Positions 7,683 through 16,622 of a stretch of 56,926 bases of DNA are shown here, piece after piece. The position numbers and the translations under genes are program-made. Source of the stretch: Anaerolinea sp. (GTDB taxonomy: Bacteria > Chloroflexota > Anaerolineae > Aggregatilineales > UBA2796); the NCBI GenBank assembly GCA_014879835.1, contig JACSRJ010000141.1, positions 1 through 56,926 of the forward strand, in the 5' to 3' direction. The notes below the pieces were generated by a model that was not told the origin of the DNA, made no database searches, and saw only the letters and a list, made by a program, of their open reading frames with translations. How positions within the stretch are numbered: the stretch's first letter is position 1; the number at the start of each line of letters is the position of its first letter.

Positions 7683-8315
7683 ATGATTGTCTCCGCTGGG
7701 CGCAGTTTGTGGCGCGGGATTTCGGTCTTTGAACGCTTTCCGGGCGCATTTGTGATCGCCAATATCATCGCAGGGGTGATCTCCCTTCCGATCATTACTG
7801 CGCCCATTGCGTGGGGCGGCTTGAGCCGTCTTGCCCATGCCGCACATCAGGGCCCAACTTGTCATCTTGATGATTTCTGGTCTGGCTGCCGGGACTATTG
7901 GCTGCATGGACTTCTGGTTGGGGTGCTCACCGCTGGGTTGATGTTTATGCTCTATGCCAACTACAGCACCTATGTGCTGCAAAGTGGAGCGCTGTTTGTG
8001 CTGCTGCGGGCAGTTTGGTTCACCGCGGCAATTACATGGTTAAGTACCCTTCTTTACCTGTTTCCGCTTCTGGAGCGAATGGAACAGCCTAAACTCACCA
8101 TTGGGCTGCGAAATGCGCTGACCATGACTCTGAAGAATCCGTTCTTCAGTTTAGTGGTGGTGATAGGGGTGGCGCTCTTGTGTGTCCTAAGCAGTCTACT
8201 GATCATGCCTTGGGCATTAATCACCTTTGCGCTTATTGCCAGCATCGCAACCGCCGCAGTCCAAAATCGACTTGGTGCTTACACCACAAAGGATATTCAG
8301 GGGGCAACCGCGTGA
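7683..8315 (+). CDS. DUF624 (YesL-like) membrane protein
   Basis: The 210-residue product has about five hydrophobic segments and the N-terminal pattern of DUF624 proteins, which are found next to family-1 sugar ABC transporters in many Gram-positive bacteria (YesL of Bacillus). Their role is unknown; an accessory role in transporter assembly or gating has been suggested from context. The ATG at 7683 leaves the start clear of the permease stop; a longer ORF from 7494 overlaps the permease in another frame and is not used. Its TGA shares one base with the ATG of the next gene (TGATG), indicating translational coupling. Confidence 0.75.
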   Translation: MIVSAGRSLWRGISVFERFPGAFVIANIIAGVISLPIITAPIAWGGLSRLAHAAHQGPTCHLDDFWSGCRDYWLHGLLVGVLTAGLMFMLYANYSTYVLQSGALFVLLRAVWFTAAITWLSTLLYLFPLLERMEQPKLTIGLRNALTMTLKNPFFSLVVVIGVALLCVLSSLLIMPWALITFALIASIATAAVQNRLGAYTTKDIQGATA

Positions 8316-9019
8316 TGAGCGCAATTCAAGCCTTTATCTTTGATCTGGATGGGGTAATTACCGATACGGCGGAGTATCACTTCCGCGCTTGGAAGCAGCT
8401 TGCGGACGAAGAGAATCTGCTCTTTACCCGTGAAGATAATGAACAGTTACGCGGGCTTTCCCGTCGAGACAGTCTGATTGTGCTGCTTAAAGGTAAAACT
8501 GTCCCGGAAGAAACCATGCTGGCGTGGATGGAGCGCAAAAACAACTACTATCGGGCTTTCCTTCACAACCTGACTCCTCAAGACCTGCTTCCCGGCGTGG
8601 GCAGATTCCTTCAGGAAGCGCGGTCAGCAGGGCTGCGTTTGGGTCTGGGTTCTGCGAGTAAAAACGCGGCCGAAGTGCTTCAGGGGTTGGGCATCCGCGA
8701 TCTGTTCGACGCTGTAGGGGATGGGTATGCGGTCAGCAAGGCTAAGCCCGCTCCCGATCTGTTTATCTGGGTGGCAGGGCGGATGGATGTGCTGCCACCC
8801 GCCTGTGTGGTTTTTGAAGATGCTGAAGCCGGAGTCACCGCAGCGCTGGCCGCCGGAATGTACTGTGTGGGTTTGGGCCCTCAGTCTCGTGTAGGTGCGG
8901 CTCATCTGTGCCATCCAAGTCTAGAGGCGGTGCCAGTGTCAAACGTCCTAAATGCCTTGAGTAAGTTACCCCCTCCAGCAAGGCATCCTGTAATTGACAG
9001 CGCTCCCAATCCCAGCTAA
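8315..9019 (+). CDS. pgmB: Beta-phosphoglucomutase (HAD superfamily)
   Basis: This 234-residue enzyme converts beta-glucose 1-phosphate to glucose 6-phosphate through a phospho-aspartate. It shows the family's N-terminal FDLDGVITDTAEYHFRAWK, with Asp10 as nucleophile and Asp12 as acid/base and the histidine/tryptophan-bearing cap that distinguishes beta-PGM from other HAD phosphatases. A second motif (GSASKNA) and FEDAEAGVTAA complete the active site. It overlaps the DUF624 stop by one base. Its stop codon TAA is also the first part of the lacI -10 element. Together with the GH65 phosphorylase downstream it forms the standard inverting-phosphorylase route from alpha-gluco-disaccharides to glycolysis. 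Confidence 0.9.
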   Translation: MSAIQAFIFDLDGVITDTAEYHFRAWKQLADEENLLFTREDNEQLRGLSRRDSLIVLLKGKTVPEETMLAWMERKNNYYRAFLHNLTPQDLLPGVGRFLQEARSAGLRLGLGSASKNAAEVLQGLGIRDLFDAVGDGYAVSKAKPAPDLFIWVAGRMDVLPPACVVFEDAEAGVTAALAAGMYCVGLGPQSRVGAAHLCHPSLEAVPVSNVLNALSKLPPPARHPVIDSAPNPS

Positions 9020-9022
9020 GAT
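8994..9022 (+). promoter_or_regulatory. Promoter of lacI
   Basis: A perfect TTGACA (8994-8999), a 17-base spacer and TAAGAT (9017-9022, 4 of 6) straddle the end of pgmB. The predicted start site near 9029 lies directly before the palindrome at 9032-9045. The same arrangement precedes the transporter operon. Confidence 0.65.
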
Positions 9023-9031
9023 GAAACAGGA

Positions 9032-9045
9032 GTTAAACGTTTCAC
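9032..9045. promoter_or_regulatory. LacI-family operator, autoregulatory copy
   Basis: GTTAAACGTTTCAC has the same AAACGTTT core as the perfect palindrome at 4065-4078, with one mismatch between half-sites. It sits at the predicted start of the lacI transcript, implying negative autoregulation. Confidence 0.65.
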
Positions 9046-9065
9046 GGGGTATCAAAGATTCGCTT

Positions 9066-10217
9066 ATGGCAACGCTCAGAGACGTAGCAGAACATGCGGG
9101 AGTGCCAATTCTTGAAGCATACCATGCCTTGCGGGGCAAGGCCATGGCAGACGACAAGAACCGGGAGGCAGTGATTCAGGTGGCGGCGGAACTGGGGTAT
9201 ACGCTGAACGTGACCATTAAGGACGTGGCGGCACTGGCTAATGTCTCGATTGCCACTGTTTCTTACGTCCTCAACGATAGTCACCCGGTCAGCCCGGCGA
9301 CCAAGCGGACCGTCCTTGAAGCCGTGGACTCTTTGGACTACCGGCCCAATGTCACTGCGCGGAGCTTGCAAGCAAGCCGTTCCCGCCTGATCGGTTATGG
9401 CTGGCATCAGATCAAACCGGGTCAGTCGGCGCCCTTGCTAGATCGTTTTACCTATTGGATGGCACAGGCGGCGGAGGCATCCGGGTATCATGTCCTCACC
9501 TTCAGCAATCCGGATGATCATCCAACCGCCATGTACCGAGAGTTGATCAAAACCAATCGGGTTGATGGATTTGTGTTGGCCCATACCAACCGAAACGATG
9601 CACGTATTCGTTACCTTTTAGATGCGGGTATACCCTTTGCAGCTTTTGGACGGGCCAATGATCGCTGGCGCTTTCCCTACGTGGACATCGATGGGCGCAT
9701 CGGCATTGACCTTGCCACCCAGCACTTGCTGGAAATGGGACACAGCCAGATCGCCATTGTGGGGTGGCCTGAAGGTTCATTGAGCGGTGATGGGCGAATG
9801 CAGGGCTATTTTGATGCTCTTGATGAAGCTGGTATTACGCCGCCCAGAGAGTACATCACGCGGGCGGAGAACACCAGTAGTGATGCGTATCGGGCTGCGG
9901 CCGCTTTGATGAGGCTCCCTAGCCCACCCACAGCGATTATCTGTGTAAGCGACCTGATGGCCTTAGGCGTCATGAACTATCTCAATCAGCAGGGGCTGAA
10001 GATCGGGGAGGATGTGGCTGTGACTGGGTTTGATGATGATCCCGTTTCTGACCTGCTGCATCCGGGGTTGACCACCCTGCGGCAGCCTATCGACCAGATC
10101 GCTGCGCAGGTGATAGATCTGTTCTTGGCTGAACTCGATGGCAACCGTCCTAAGGACTATCAGATTCTTTTGGCCCCCGAACTCATTGTGCGCGGCTCAA
10201 GCGATCCGCGCCGCTAA
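9066..10217 (+). CDS. LacI-family regulator with tandem HTH headpieces
   Basis: The 383-residue product is a LacI/GalR repressor: a canonical HTH at residues 49-105 (TIKDVAALANVSIATVSYVL, hinge near RSLQASRS) followed by a periplasmic-binding-protein-like sensor domain to the C-terminus. Residues 2-48 look like a second, degenerate LacI headpiece: TLRDVAEHAGV, then an HALRG turn and an AAELGY ending line up with TIKDVAALANV, YVLND and DSLDY. The ATG at 9066 is preferred because it places the operator (9032-9045) in the 5' leader; an ATG at 9021 and a TTG at 8994 lie within the promoter. The ribosome binding site is weak. It probably represses its own gene and the transporter operon in the absence of a sugar ligand. 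Confidence 0.92.
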   Translation: MATLRDVAEHAGVPILEAYHALRGKAMADDKNREAVIQVAAELGYTLNVTIKDVAALANVSIATVSYVLNDSHPVSPATKRTVLEAVDSLDYRPNVTARSLQASRSRLIGYGWHQIKPGQSAPLLDRFTYWMAQAAEASGYHVLTFSNPDDHPTAMYRELIKTNRVDGFVLAHTNRNDARIRYLLDAGIPFAAFGRANDRWRFPYVDIDGRIGIDLATQHLLEMGHSQIAIVGWPEGSLSGDGRMQGYFDALDEAGITPPREYITRAENTSSDAYRAAAALMRLPSPPTAIICVSDLMALGVMNYLNQQGLKIGEDVAVTGFDDDPVSDLLHPGLTTLRQPIDQIAAQVIDLFLAELDGNRPKDYQILLAPELIVRGSSDPRR

Positions 10218-10391
10218 ACAGACGCATAAATTCTTTTGCACGGTCTCCCCAGCTACGGCTGGGGTTCAGAAGATTTACATGGATCGTACATCCATACCTA
10301 TCCCGAGGTGGAGTCCCCTCCAGCCTGTGGATAGTCATGCCTATGCTGCCGATACTGCTGAAGCGAAAACACACAAGGAAGCGCACCTTAT
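10218..10391 (+). promoter_or_regulatory. Leader with three short hairpins before GH65
   Basis: The 174-base gap holds three consecutive small hairpins: CCCCAGC/GCTGGGG with a TACG loop (10247-10264), ATGGAT/ATCCAT (10279-10295) and TGGAG/CTCCA (10309-10322). None has a T-run and I see no good promoter, so the phosphorylase is probably read from the lacI promoter and the hairpins may act on mRNA processing or stability. A modest AAGGAAG precedes the phosphorylase ATG by 12 bases. Confidence 0.4.
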
Positions 10392-12599
10392 ATGACCTCT
10401 GTAAGTGAAATTATCGAACAGCGAAACTGGCAGGTGGTCGAAGCTCCGTTTAACGCTGGAAAGCTTAGCCATCTGGAAACAATCTTCACTATTGGCAACG
10501 GATTCTTGGGGCTTCGGGGCACCTTTGAGGAAGGGTATCCGGGGGAGATGGTATCCACCTTAGCGCATGGGATTTTTAACCACGCCGAAGGTGAACTCGT
10601 CCCCGATCTGGTCAATCTTCCCAACCCGTTGGCAGTCAAGATCACGGTAAATGGTGTTGAGTTCAGTATGGAGCGTGGCAAAGGGCAGATGTTGGGCTAT
10701 CGTCGCGTCCTTGATCTGCGTACTGCCTGCCTAACCCGCGAGGTGATCTGGCATAATGGGGTTGATGCCATTGTCAAACTGCGCTTTGAACGCTTTGCCA
10801 GCCTCAAGAATCCTCATTTGGTGGCACAGCGAATCAGTGTGCGTGCGCTTTTGGGCACCCCGATCATCCGCTTCAATTCAAGGGTTGATGGGACTCAAAA
10901 CAACGAGGGCGTTCACCACTGGGAGGAGATGCAGACCGGTGGTGAAGGTGATCTGATCTTCCTCAACAGGGTTACGACCCAAAGCCGCTACCGGATCGCG
11001 GTCGCCAGTCTTCATCAATTCAATCCGATGCTCAAGGCTGAACTGACCTTGACTGCGGGGCAACCAAGTCTTGCTTATCAAACATCCCTCGCCGTTGATT
11101 CCGAGGTTGCTTTGATCAAGTGGAGCGCAATTCATACCAACCGCGACTCTGATGACCCTCTCCATGCGGCTCAAATGACACTTAAGGCGGCCCAGCAGCA
11201 GGGTTACGAGTCTTCGTATCAAGCGCATGTTGAGGAGTGGGCAACCTATTGGCATGATTCGGACATTCAAATTGAGGGTGATGAGACAGCGCAGCGAGCA
11301 GTGCGTTTTTGCACCTATCACCTGCTCATCGCTGCGCCTCGTGACGATGATCGGGTAAGCATCGGCGCGAAAACGCTTTCGGGCCCGGGGTACAAAGGGC
11401 ACGTCTTCTGGGACACAGAGCTTTTTATGGTGCCCATGCTCACCCTGACCCAGCCCAAGATCGCCCGAAATTTGCTTATGTACCGTTATCACAATCTAGA
11501 AGGGGCACGGCACAAAGCCCAAAAAAGTGGCTTCGCCGGGGCGATGTTCCCTTGGGAAAGCACTGATACCGGTGAGGAAACCACCCCCCAGTGGACGCAC
11601 CCTTTACCAGATGGGACTCGCATCCGAATCTGGACGGGCGACAATGAGCAGCACATTTCAACGGACATTGCCTATGCTGTGATGCAGTACTGGCACTGGA
11701 CGGGTGATGATGAGTTCTTCCTCAAATATGGGGCAGAAATCGTCCTTGATACAGCCGTTTTTTGGGGCAGTCGGGTGGAATATAACGCCGATCAAGGGCG
11801 CTATGAACTGACCAACCAGATCGGGCCCGACGAATACCATGAGAACGTCAACAACAGCGTCTTTACCAACCGGATGACCCAGTGGCATTTGCAAACCGCG
11901 ATCACCGTTCATGACTGGCTCTTACGCGAACATCCCACAGCAGGCGCAGGGCTGATTGAGCGACTGGGGATTAACACCCAGCAGTTAACACGGTGGCGGG
12001 ATATTATCGCCCGAATGTACCTCCCCAAAGACCCTCAAACGGGGCTGTTGGAGCAGTTTGAGGGCTTCTTTAAACTGGATCGGATCGATATTTCTCACTG
12101 GCAGCCGCGGGTGGCAAACCTTGACGCCGTGCTGGGGCACGAACGCACTCAGGAAGTGATGGTGATCAAACAGGCCGATATTGTGATGTTGATGGCCCTG
12201 CTGGGTGATCAGTTTGGGAGCCGAGCTGAGCAGGAACACCATTGGACATTTTATTATCCCTTGGTTGATCATGGATCATCCCTCAGCCCTTCGATCCACG
12301 CTTGGATAGCCGCACGGCTTGATCATATGGCAGACGCATACAAGCTCTTTCACTACGCCGCGAATATCGATCTGGAAGACCTTAAAGGCAATATCCGAGA
12401 TGGTATCCACGCGGCCGCTGCGGGTGGCGTGTGGCAAGCGTTGGTGTTTGGGTTCGCCGGATTGAATCTTGATGAAATGGGTAATCTACGGCTGATGCCT
12501 AAACTGCCTTCGCATTGGCGCTCAGTGCGGTTTCGCGTTTGGTGCAAGGGACAACAGCGCCAGATTGTGATCGGAGATGAAACATCGACCAACCCCTGA
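10392..12599 (+). CDS. GH65 disaccharide phosphorylase (maltose/trehalose/kojibiose type)
   Basis: The 735-residue enzyme belongs to glycoside hydrolase family 65, inverting phosphorylases that split alpha-glucosides with phosphate into beta-glucose 1-phosphate. The N-terminal beta-sandwich opens with the family signature around FTIGNGFLGLRGTFEEG (residues 35-52). The (alpha/alpha)6 barrel contains IGPDEYHENVNN, where Glu481 is the expected general acid, and GHVFWDTELFMVP near residue 336. Length is close to the family norm. Substrate (maltose, trehalose, kojibiose, nigerose) cannot be assigned by eye. The adjacent beta-phosphoglucomutase supports phosphorylase rather than hydrolase activity. 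It is the last gene of the sugar locus and faces carB. Confidence 0.92.
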   Translation: MTSVSEIIEQRNWQVVEAPFNAGKLSHLETIFTIGNGFLGLRGTFEEGYPGEMVSTLAHGIFNHAEGELVPDLVNLPNPLAVKITVNGVEFSMERGKGQMLGYRRVLDLRTACLTREVIWHNGVDAIVKLRFERFASLKNPHLVAQRISVRALLGTPIIRFNSRVDGTQNNEGVHHWEEMQTGGEGDLIFLNRVTTQSRYRIAVASLHQFNPMLKAELTLTAGQPSLAYQTSLAVDSEVALIKWSAIHTNRDSDDPLHAAQMTLKAAQQQGYESSYQAHVEEWATYWHDSDIQIEGDETAQRAVRFCTYHLLIAAPRDDDRVSIGAKTLSGPGYKGHVFWDTELFMVPMLTLTQPKIARNLLMYRYHNLEGARHKAQKSGFAGAMFPWESTDTGEETTPQWTHPLPDGTRIRIWTGDNEQHISTDIAYAVMQYWHWTGDDEFFLKYGAEIVLDTAVFWGSRVEYNADQGRYELTNQIGPDEYHENVNNSVFTNRMTQWHLQTAITVHDWLLREHPTAGAGLIERLGINTQQLTRWRDIIARMYLPKDPQTGLLEQFEGFFKLDRIDISHWQPRVANLDAVLGHERTQEVMVIKQADIVMLMALLGDQFGSRAEQEHHWTFYYPLVDHGSSLSPSIHAWIAARLDHMADAYKLFHYAANIDLEDLKGNIRDGIHAAAAGGVWQALVFGFAGLNLDEMGNLRLMPKLPSHWRSVRFRVWCKGQQRQIVIGDETSTNP

Positions 12600-12927
12600 T
12601 CCTTGTGAGCGGCGAGGCTAAACAGGAACTGGGTGGGGTCAAACAGCGCCTTTATAAGCCACTGATGATTTGAGAAGCCATTTGAAAACTCACCCTTCGA
12701 TGATTAACCTCATCCCCCTATCCCCCCTTCTCCAAACTGGAGAAGGGGGGAATGAGGTTCTTGAGGGGGCTTCCCCCTCAAACTGTCCCTTTCGATAAAT
12801 AAGGGGTAAATAGGGTCCACCTGCATAAATCCCACCCTTTTCAAACGGTCTCTGCCCCTGTAACTCAAAACCCCCTTCAGCGCCTTGTGGGGCATTGAGG
12901 GGGAAGACTGCATTTCTGAATTGGGGA
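12600..12927. other. Convergent intergenic region with C/G-rich repeats
   Basis: This 328-base gap separates two convergent genes and has no gene. It contains the paired inverted repeats at 12706-12780 and, further on, further short C-run and G-run segments, for example AACCCCCTTC near 12870 and GGGGCATTGAGGGGG near 12890. Confidence 0.6.
12706..12780. terminator. Double inverted repeat between convergent genes
   Basis: A 12-bp stem, CCCCCCTTCTCC (12722-12733) with its complement at 12739-12750, is enclosed by AACCTCAT/ATGAGGTT (12706-12713 with 12752-12759). A second hairpin follows, TGAGGGGG/CCCCCTCA (12762-12780). Being symmetrical it could end transcripts from both sides. Similar C-rich/G-rich palindromes recur near 16320 and 52620. 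Confidence 0.55.
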
Positions 12928-15900
12928 TCAGCCCCGCTTGACTGCGTGGTGGGCCTGTAAGCTGCGCACCCGGAGCGGTTTCCGGCGCAAGGCAGTAATG
13001 CCCATCACTGCCGCTGCCGCTGCCGAAAGGGTCGTGGTGATGGGGACACGGTAGCGGTAGGCTGCATTACGGATGGCGATCCCGTCATCATGTGAGCGCC
13101 CCCCATACGAAGTATTGATCACCAACTGAATCCGTCCCTCCCGAATCCAGTCTAGAATCTCGTTTGAACCTTCGCTCACCTTGCGCACGGTCTCAACGGG
13201 AATCCCGATCTTTCCAAAGTAAGACGCAGTGCCCCTTGTGGCGATGATAGTGAAGCCCATCCGATGCAGATCACGGGCGATTCGGGCCGCGGCGCTCTTG
13301 TCAAAATCATTGACTGTGATCAACGCTGCACCCGTGAGGGGCAAGGACATATCGGCAGCGCTTTGGGCTTTGGCAAAGGCGTGCCCAAAGGACGAAGCGT
13401 GACCCATAACCTCTCCGGTGCTGCGCATTTCGGGGCCGAGGCGGGCCTCCGCGCCGGGCATCTTGCGAAAGGGCAGTACTGCCTCTTTGACAAAAAAGCC
13501 GTCGATCAGCGGTTCGCGGGTGAAGCCAATCTCCTTGAGCGTGCGCCCACCTGCAATCTGGGCCGCATAATTGGCCAGCGGCACTCCTGTGGCTTTACTG
13601 ACGAAGGGGGTGGTGCGGCTGGCGCGGGGATTCACCTCCAGCACATAAACCACCTCATCCTTGATGGCCAACTGCAAGTTAAACAAGCCTCGCACCCCTA
13701 GAGACATCCCGATTCGTTCGGCATTCTCTCGAATCTGATCCAGATAAAAGTAGCTGATTTTGTAGGGCGGCAGGACACAGGCGCTGTCGCCGGAGTGAAC
13801 CCCTGCCTCCTCAATATGCTGCATGATGCCGCCAATGACCACCCGCTCACCATCGCATAGGGCGTCCACGTCAACCTCGAAGGCGTCATCAAGGAACTGG
13901 TCGATCAGCACTGGGTTGCCGTTCCACTCAATGTCATCCTGAGCCAGCACCTGATCAAGGGCCGCCCGGTCAAAGCAGATGGCCATGCCTCGCCCCCCCA
14001 ACACATAACTGGGGCGGATCAGCACCGGATACCCGATCTTTTCTGCGGCCGCGATCAGATCAGCTTTGGTGCGGGCGGTGAAACCCATGGGTTGTTGGAT
14101 TTCCAGCCCACCCATGAACTGGTTAAAAAGATCACGGTCTTCGGCTTTTTCGATGGACTCAATGGGCGTGCCCCAGATAGGCACACCCGCATCATACAAC
14201 TGGCGAGCAATGTTGAGTGGGGTTTGTCCGCCAAACTGCACCAGCACCCCAGCGGGTTTTTCGGTATCCACCACATTCATCACGTGCTCAAAGGTGATCG
14301 GCTCAAAGTAAAGGCGATCTGCGGTGTCGTAGTCAGTGCTGACGGTCTCTGGGTTGCAGTTGATCATGATGGTCTCAAAACCCATCGCGGAGAGCGCCTG
14401 ACAAGCATGAACGCAGCAGTAGTCGAACTCGATGCCCTGCCCAATACGATTGGGGCCCCCGCCTAGAATAATCACTTTTTGGCGGTCGGTGGGCTCTGCC
14501 TCACAATCACGCTCATAGGTGCTGTAGAGGTAAGGGGTGAAGGCCTCAAATTCGGCGGCGCAGGTATCCACCCGGTAGAAGTTGGCTTTAGCATGAGGCT
14601 TACGTGCATCACGCACCGTCAGTTCATCCGTACCCATAAGCTGCGCCAGATACTTGTCCGAGAAACCTAACTGCTTGTAACGTACCCAGTCCACAGGCTG
14701 GATCGCGCTGAGGGTGCTTCCCCGGATTTCGTCGGCGGTCTCGTGAATCAGCCGCAGTTGTCGCACAAACCAAGCGTCGTACCCCGTCAAGCGGCAGATG
14801 ATCTCATCCTCAACCCCACGATTCATCATCACCGCCACCTGATGCAGGCGCTGTGCAGTGGGGATGGTGATCTGATCAAGGACGACGTCATATTGGGGAT
14901 CATTCAGTTTGTAGCCAAACCCGAACAGTCCAATTTCAAGGCTGCTGATAGCTTTTTGCAGGGATTCAGCAAAGGTGCGCCCAATAGCCATCACCTCCCC
15001 AATCGCTTTCATTTGAGGCCCGAGGGTGTTATCTGTGCCTCGGAACTTCTCAAAGTTCCAACGGGGGATTTTGACCACTACATAATCGAGTGATGGCTCA
15101 AAACTGGCCTTGGTTTTGCGGGTGATGTCATTGGTGATCTCATCAAGGGTGTAACCCACTGCTACCAGCGCCGCGATCTTGGCGATAGGGAATCCGGTGG
15201 CCTTACTTGCGAGGGCCGAGGAACGCGAGACCCGGGGATTCATCTCCACCACCACCACTGAACCATCAGCGGGGTTGACCGCAAATTGGACATTAGCACC
15301 ACCCGTCTCCAGACCCACCCGGCGAACGATCAGGCGGGCCATGTCCCGAAGGCGCTGCATTTCACGGTCAGTAAGGGTTTGAATGGGCGCAACGGTGATG
15401 CTGTCACCTGTATGGACACCCATTGGATCGAGGTTCTCAATTGAACATACGACCACAAAGTTGTCCTTTTTATCACGCATGATCTCCAGTTCGTATTCTT
15501 TCCAACCGATCACCGACTGATCGACCAGTATTTGACCGATGGGGCTTTCAGTCAGTCCAATATCGGCCAGACGACGCAGTTCTTCCGGGGTTTGGGCGAT
15601 TCCACCACCCGTACCACCGAGGGTGAAAGAAGCCCGCACCAACACTGGAAAGCCGATTGTCTCGGCAAAATCCAAAGCAGCCTGAACTGTTGTGACCGCT
15701 GCGCTTTCGGGCATTCTTAAGCCGATCTCGGTCATGGCCGCCCGGAAGAGTTCCCGATCCTCAGCCACTTCGATGGCGGCCGCATTGGCCCCAATGAGGG
15801 TGATTCCTTCCCTTTCGAGGGTTCCATCATGATAAAGCGCCATCGCCAGATTTAGCCCAGTTTGCCCGCCCATCGTGGGTAGAATTGCATCTGGGCGTTC

Positions 15901-16140
15901 TTTTTCGATGATCAAACGCAGCACATCTGGGGTAAGGGGTTCAATGTAGGTCACATCTGCAAATTCAGGATCAGTCATGATGGTGGCGGGGTTGCTGTTG
16001 ATCAGGATCACCTGATACCCCTCACGGCGGAGCGCCTTACATGCCTGAGCGCCGCTGTAGTCAAATTCGCAACCCTGCCCAATCACAATTGGGCCGGAGC
16101 CAATCACGAGGATTCGATGCAAGTCAGTTCGTTTGGGCAT
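12928..16140 (-). CDS. carB: Carbamoyl-phosphate synthase large subunit
   Basis: This 1070-residue enzyme makes carbamoyl phosphate from bicarbonate, ammonia and two ATP for pyrimidine and arginine synthesis. Two homologous ATP-grasp halves are visible, each starting with a nucleotide-binding segment ([19 protein letters not shown] near residue 20 and [18 protein letters not shown] near residue 575). A C-terminal allosteric MGS-like domain ends in VNTSYGG and the conserved RNAAYRY region. Length matches the family. carA, the glutaminase subunit, is not adjacent, nor are other pyr or arg genes; the gene appears to be a single transcription unit with its own promoter at 16199-16227. Confidence 0.96.
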   Translation of the reverse strand: MPKRTDLHRILVIGSGPIVIGQGCEFDYSGAQACKALRREGYQVILINSNPATIMTDPEFADVTYIEPLTPDVLRLIIEKERPDAILPTMGGQTGLNLAMALYHDGTLEREGITLIGANAAAIEVAEDRELFRAAMTEIGLRMPESAAVTTVQAALDFAETIGFPVLVRASFTLGGTGGGIAQTPEELRRLADIGLTESPIGQILVDQSVIGWKEYELEIMRDKKDNFVVVCSIENLDPMGVHTGDSITVAPIQTLTDREMQRLRDMARLIVRRVGLETGGANVQFAVNPADGSVVVVEMNPRVSRSSALASKATGFPIAKIAALVAVGYTLDEITNDITRKTKASFEPSLDYVVVKIPRWNFEKFRGTDNTLGPQMKAIGEVMAIGRTFAESLQKAISSLEIGLFGFGYKLNDPQYDVVLDQITIPTAQRLHQVAVMMNRGVEDEIICRLTGYDAWFVRQLRLIHETADEIRGSTLSAIQPVDWVRYKQLGFSDKYLAQLMGTDELTVRDARKPHAKANFYRVDTCAAEFEAFTPYLYSTYERDCEAEPTDRQKVIILGGGPNRIGQGIEFDYCCVHACQALSAMGFETIMINCNPETVSTDYDTADRLYFEPITFEHVMNVVDTEKPAGVLVQFGGQTPLNIARQLYDAGVPIWGTPIESIEKAEDRDLFNQFMGGLEIQQPMGFTARTKADLIAAAEKIGYPVLIRPSYVLGGRGMAICFDRAALDQVLAQDDIEWNGNPVLIDQFLDDAFEVDVDALCDGERVVIGGIMQHIEEAGVHSGDSACVLPPYKISYFYLDQIRENAERIGMSLGVRGLFNLQLAIKDEVVYVLEVNPRASRTTPFVSKATGVPLANYAAQIAGGRTLKEIGFTREPLIDGFFVKEAVLPFRKMPGAEARLGPEMRSTGEVMGHASSFGHAFAKAQSAADMSLPLTGAALITVNDFDKSAAARIARDLHRMGFTIIATRGTASYFGKIGIPVETVRKVSEGSNEILDWIREGRIQLVINTSYGGRSHDDGIAIRNAAYRYRVPITTTLSAAAAAVMGITALRRKPLRVRSLQAHHAVKRG

Positions 16141-16198
16141 GAGATAAAAATCGCTTCTCTCGTTGATTCAATGGGTTTGAGTGGAAACATGACGTGTG

Positions 16199-16227
16199 AT
16201 TCTACAAAATGCCCGTTGATCTACCAA
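16199..16227 (-). promoter_or_regulatory. Promoter of carB
   Basis: On the minus strand TTGGTA (16222-16227) and TAGAAT (16199-16204) are separated by exactly 17 bases. The expected start lies about 50 bases before the carB ATG. No PyrR-type or PurR-type element is obvious in the leader. Confidence 0.5.
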
Positions 16228-16520
16228 TGTGCATTTGAACGGGAAGGTGAAGTCCTCAAGAATTGGAGCTGCTTGGAAGGTGAACCCATACGGTGAGCGT
16301 CTATAAAGCACGTTTTTAGGAAGCCTTCACCCCCGGCCCTTTGTCCTCATGGAGAAGGGAGTAAGACGCCGCACGTCTTTAAGTCTCTCACCCTGAGGGA
16401 GAGAGATTTAGCGTGAGGGCAAAAAAACACACTTTTCGCCCGTGCCGAACATACCCTCAGGCTGTCTCCTGTCATAGAAGTAAGTGTCGCCCCCTTGAGC
16501 GTTAATGGTTTGATCGGGTG

Positions 16521-16529
16521 TGCTAAAAT
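16521..16529 (+). promoter_or_regulatory. Extended -10 promoter before fabF
   Basis: TGCTAAAAT has the TGn extension plus a 5-of-6 -10 hexamer; no -35 is recognisable at 16-18 bases upstream. It would give a leader of about 85 bases. Confidence 0.4.
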
Positions 16530-16571
16530 AGGCAATCGCTTTCATAGATACTTCAATTAGGATGCACCTCA

Positions 16572-16591
16572 CCGAAAACCCCTGTTTTCGG
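16572..16591 (+). promoter_or_regulatory. Hairpin in the fabF leader
   Basis: CCGAAAAC and GTTTTCGG pair perfectly over 8 bp around a CCCT loop, 31 bases before the fabF start. There is no T-run. A role in mRNA stability or as a protein-binding site is possible but unproven. Confidence 0.4.
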
Positions 16592-16622
16592 AGTTTACCT
16601 TTTCAGAGAGGATGAGGACATT

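Larger units (their letters stand above)
16141..16622. other. Divergent carB/fabF intergenic region
   Basis: This 482-base gap holds no gene. It contains the carB promoter (16199-16227, minus), a block of short imperfect palindromes at about 16320-16410 (AAGACG/CGTCTT at 16363-16379, TCTCTC/GAGAGA at 16384-16404), an extended -10 at 16521-16529 and a leader hairpin at 16572-16591 ahead of fabF. Confidence 0.6.

Noticed and set aside
10878-11492. 204-codon minus-strand ORF inside GH65
   Set aside because: It is wholly within a conserved enzyme gene, has no RBS and shows no family resemblance.
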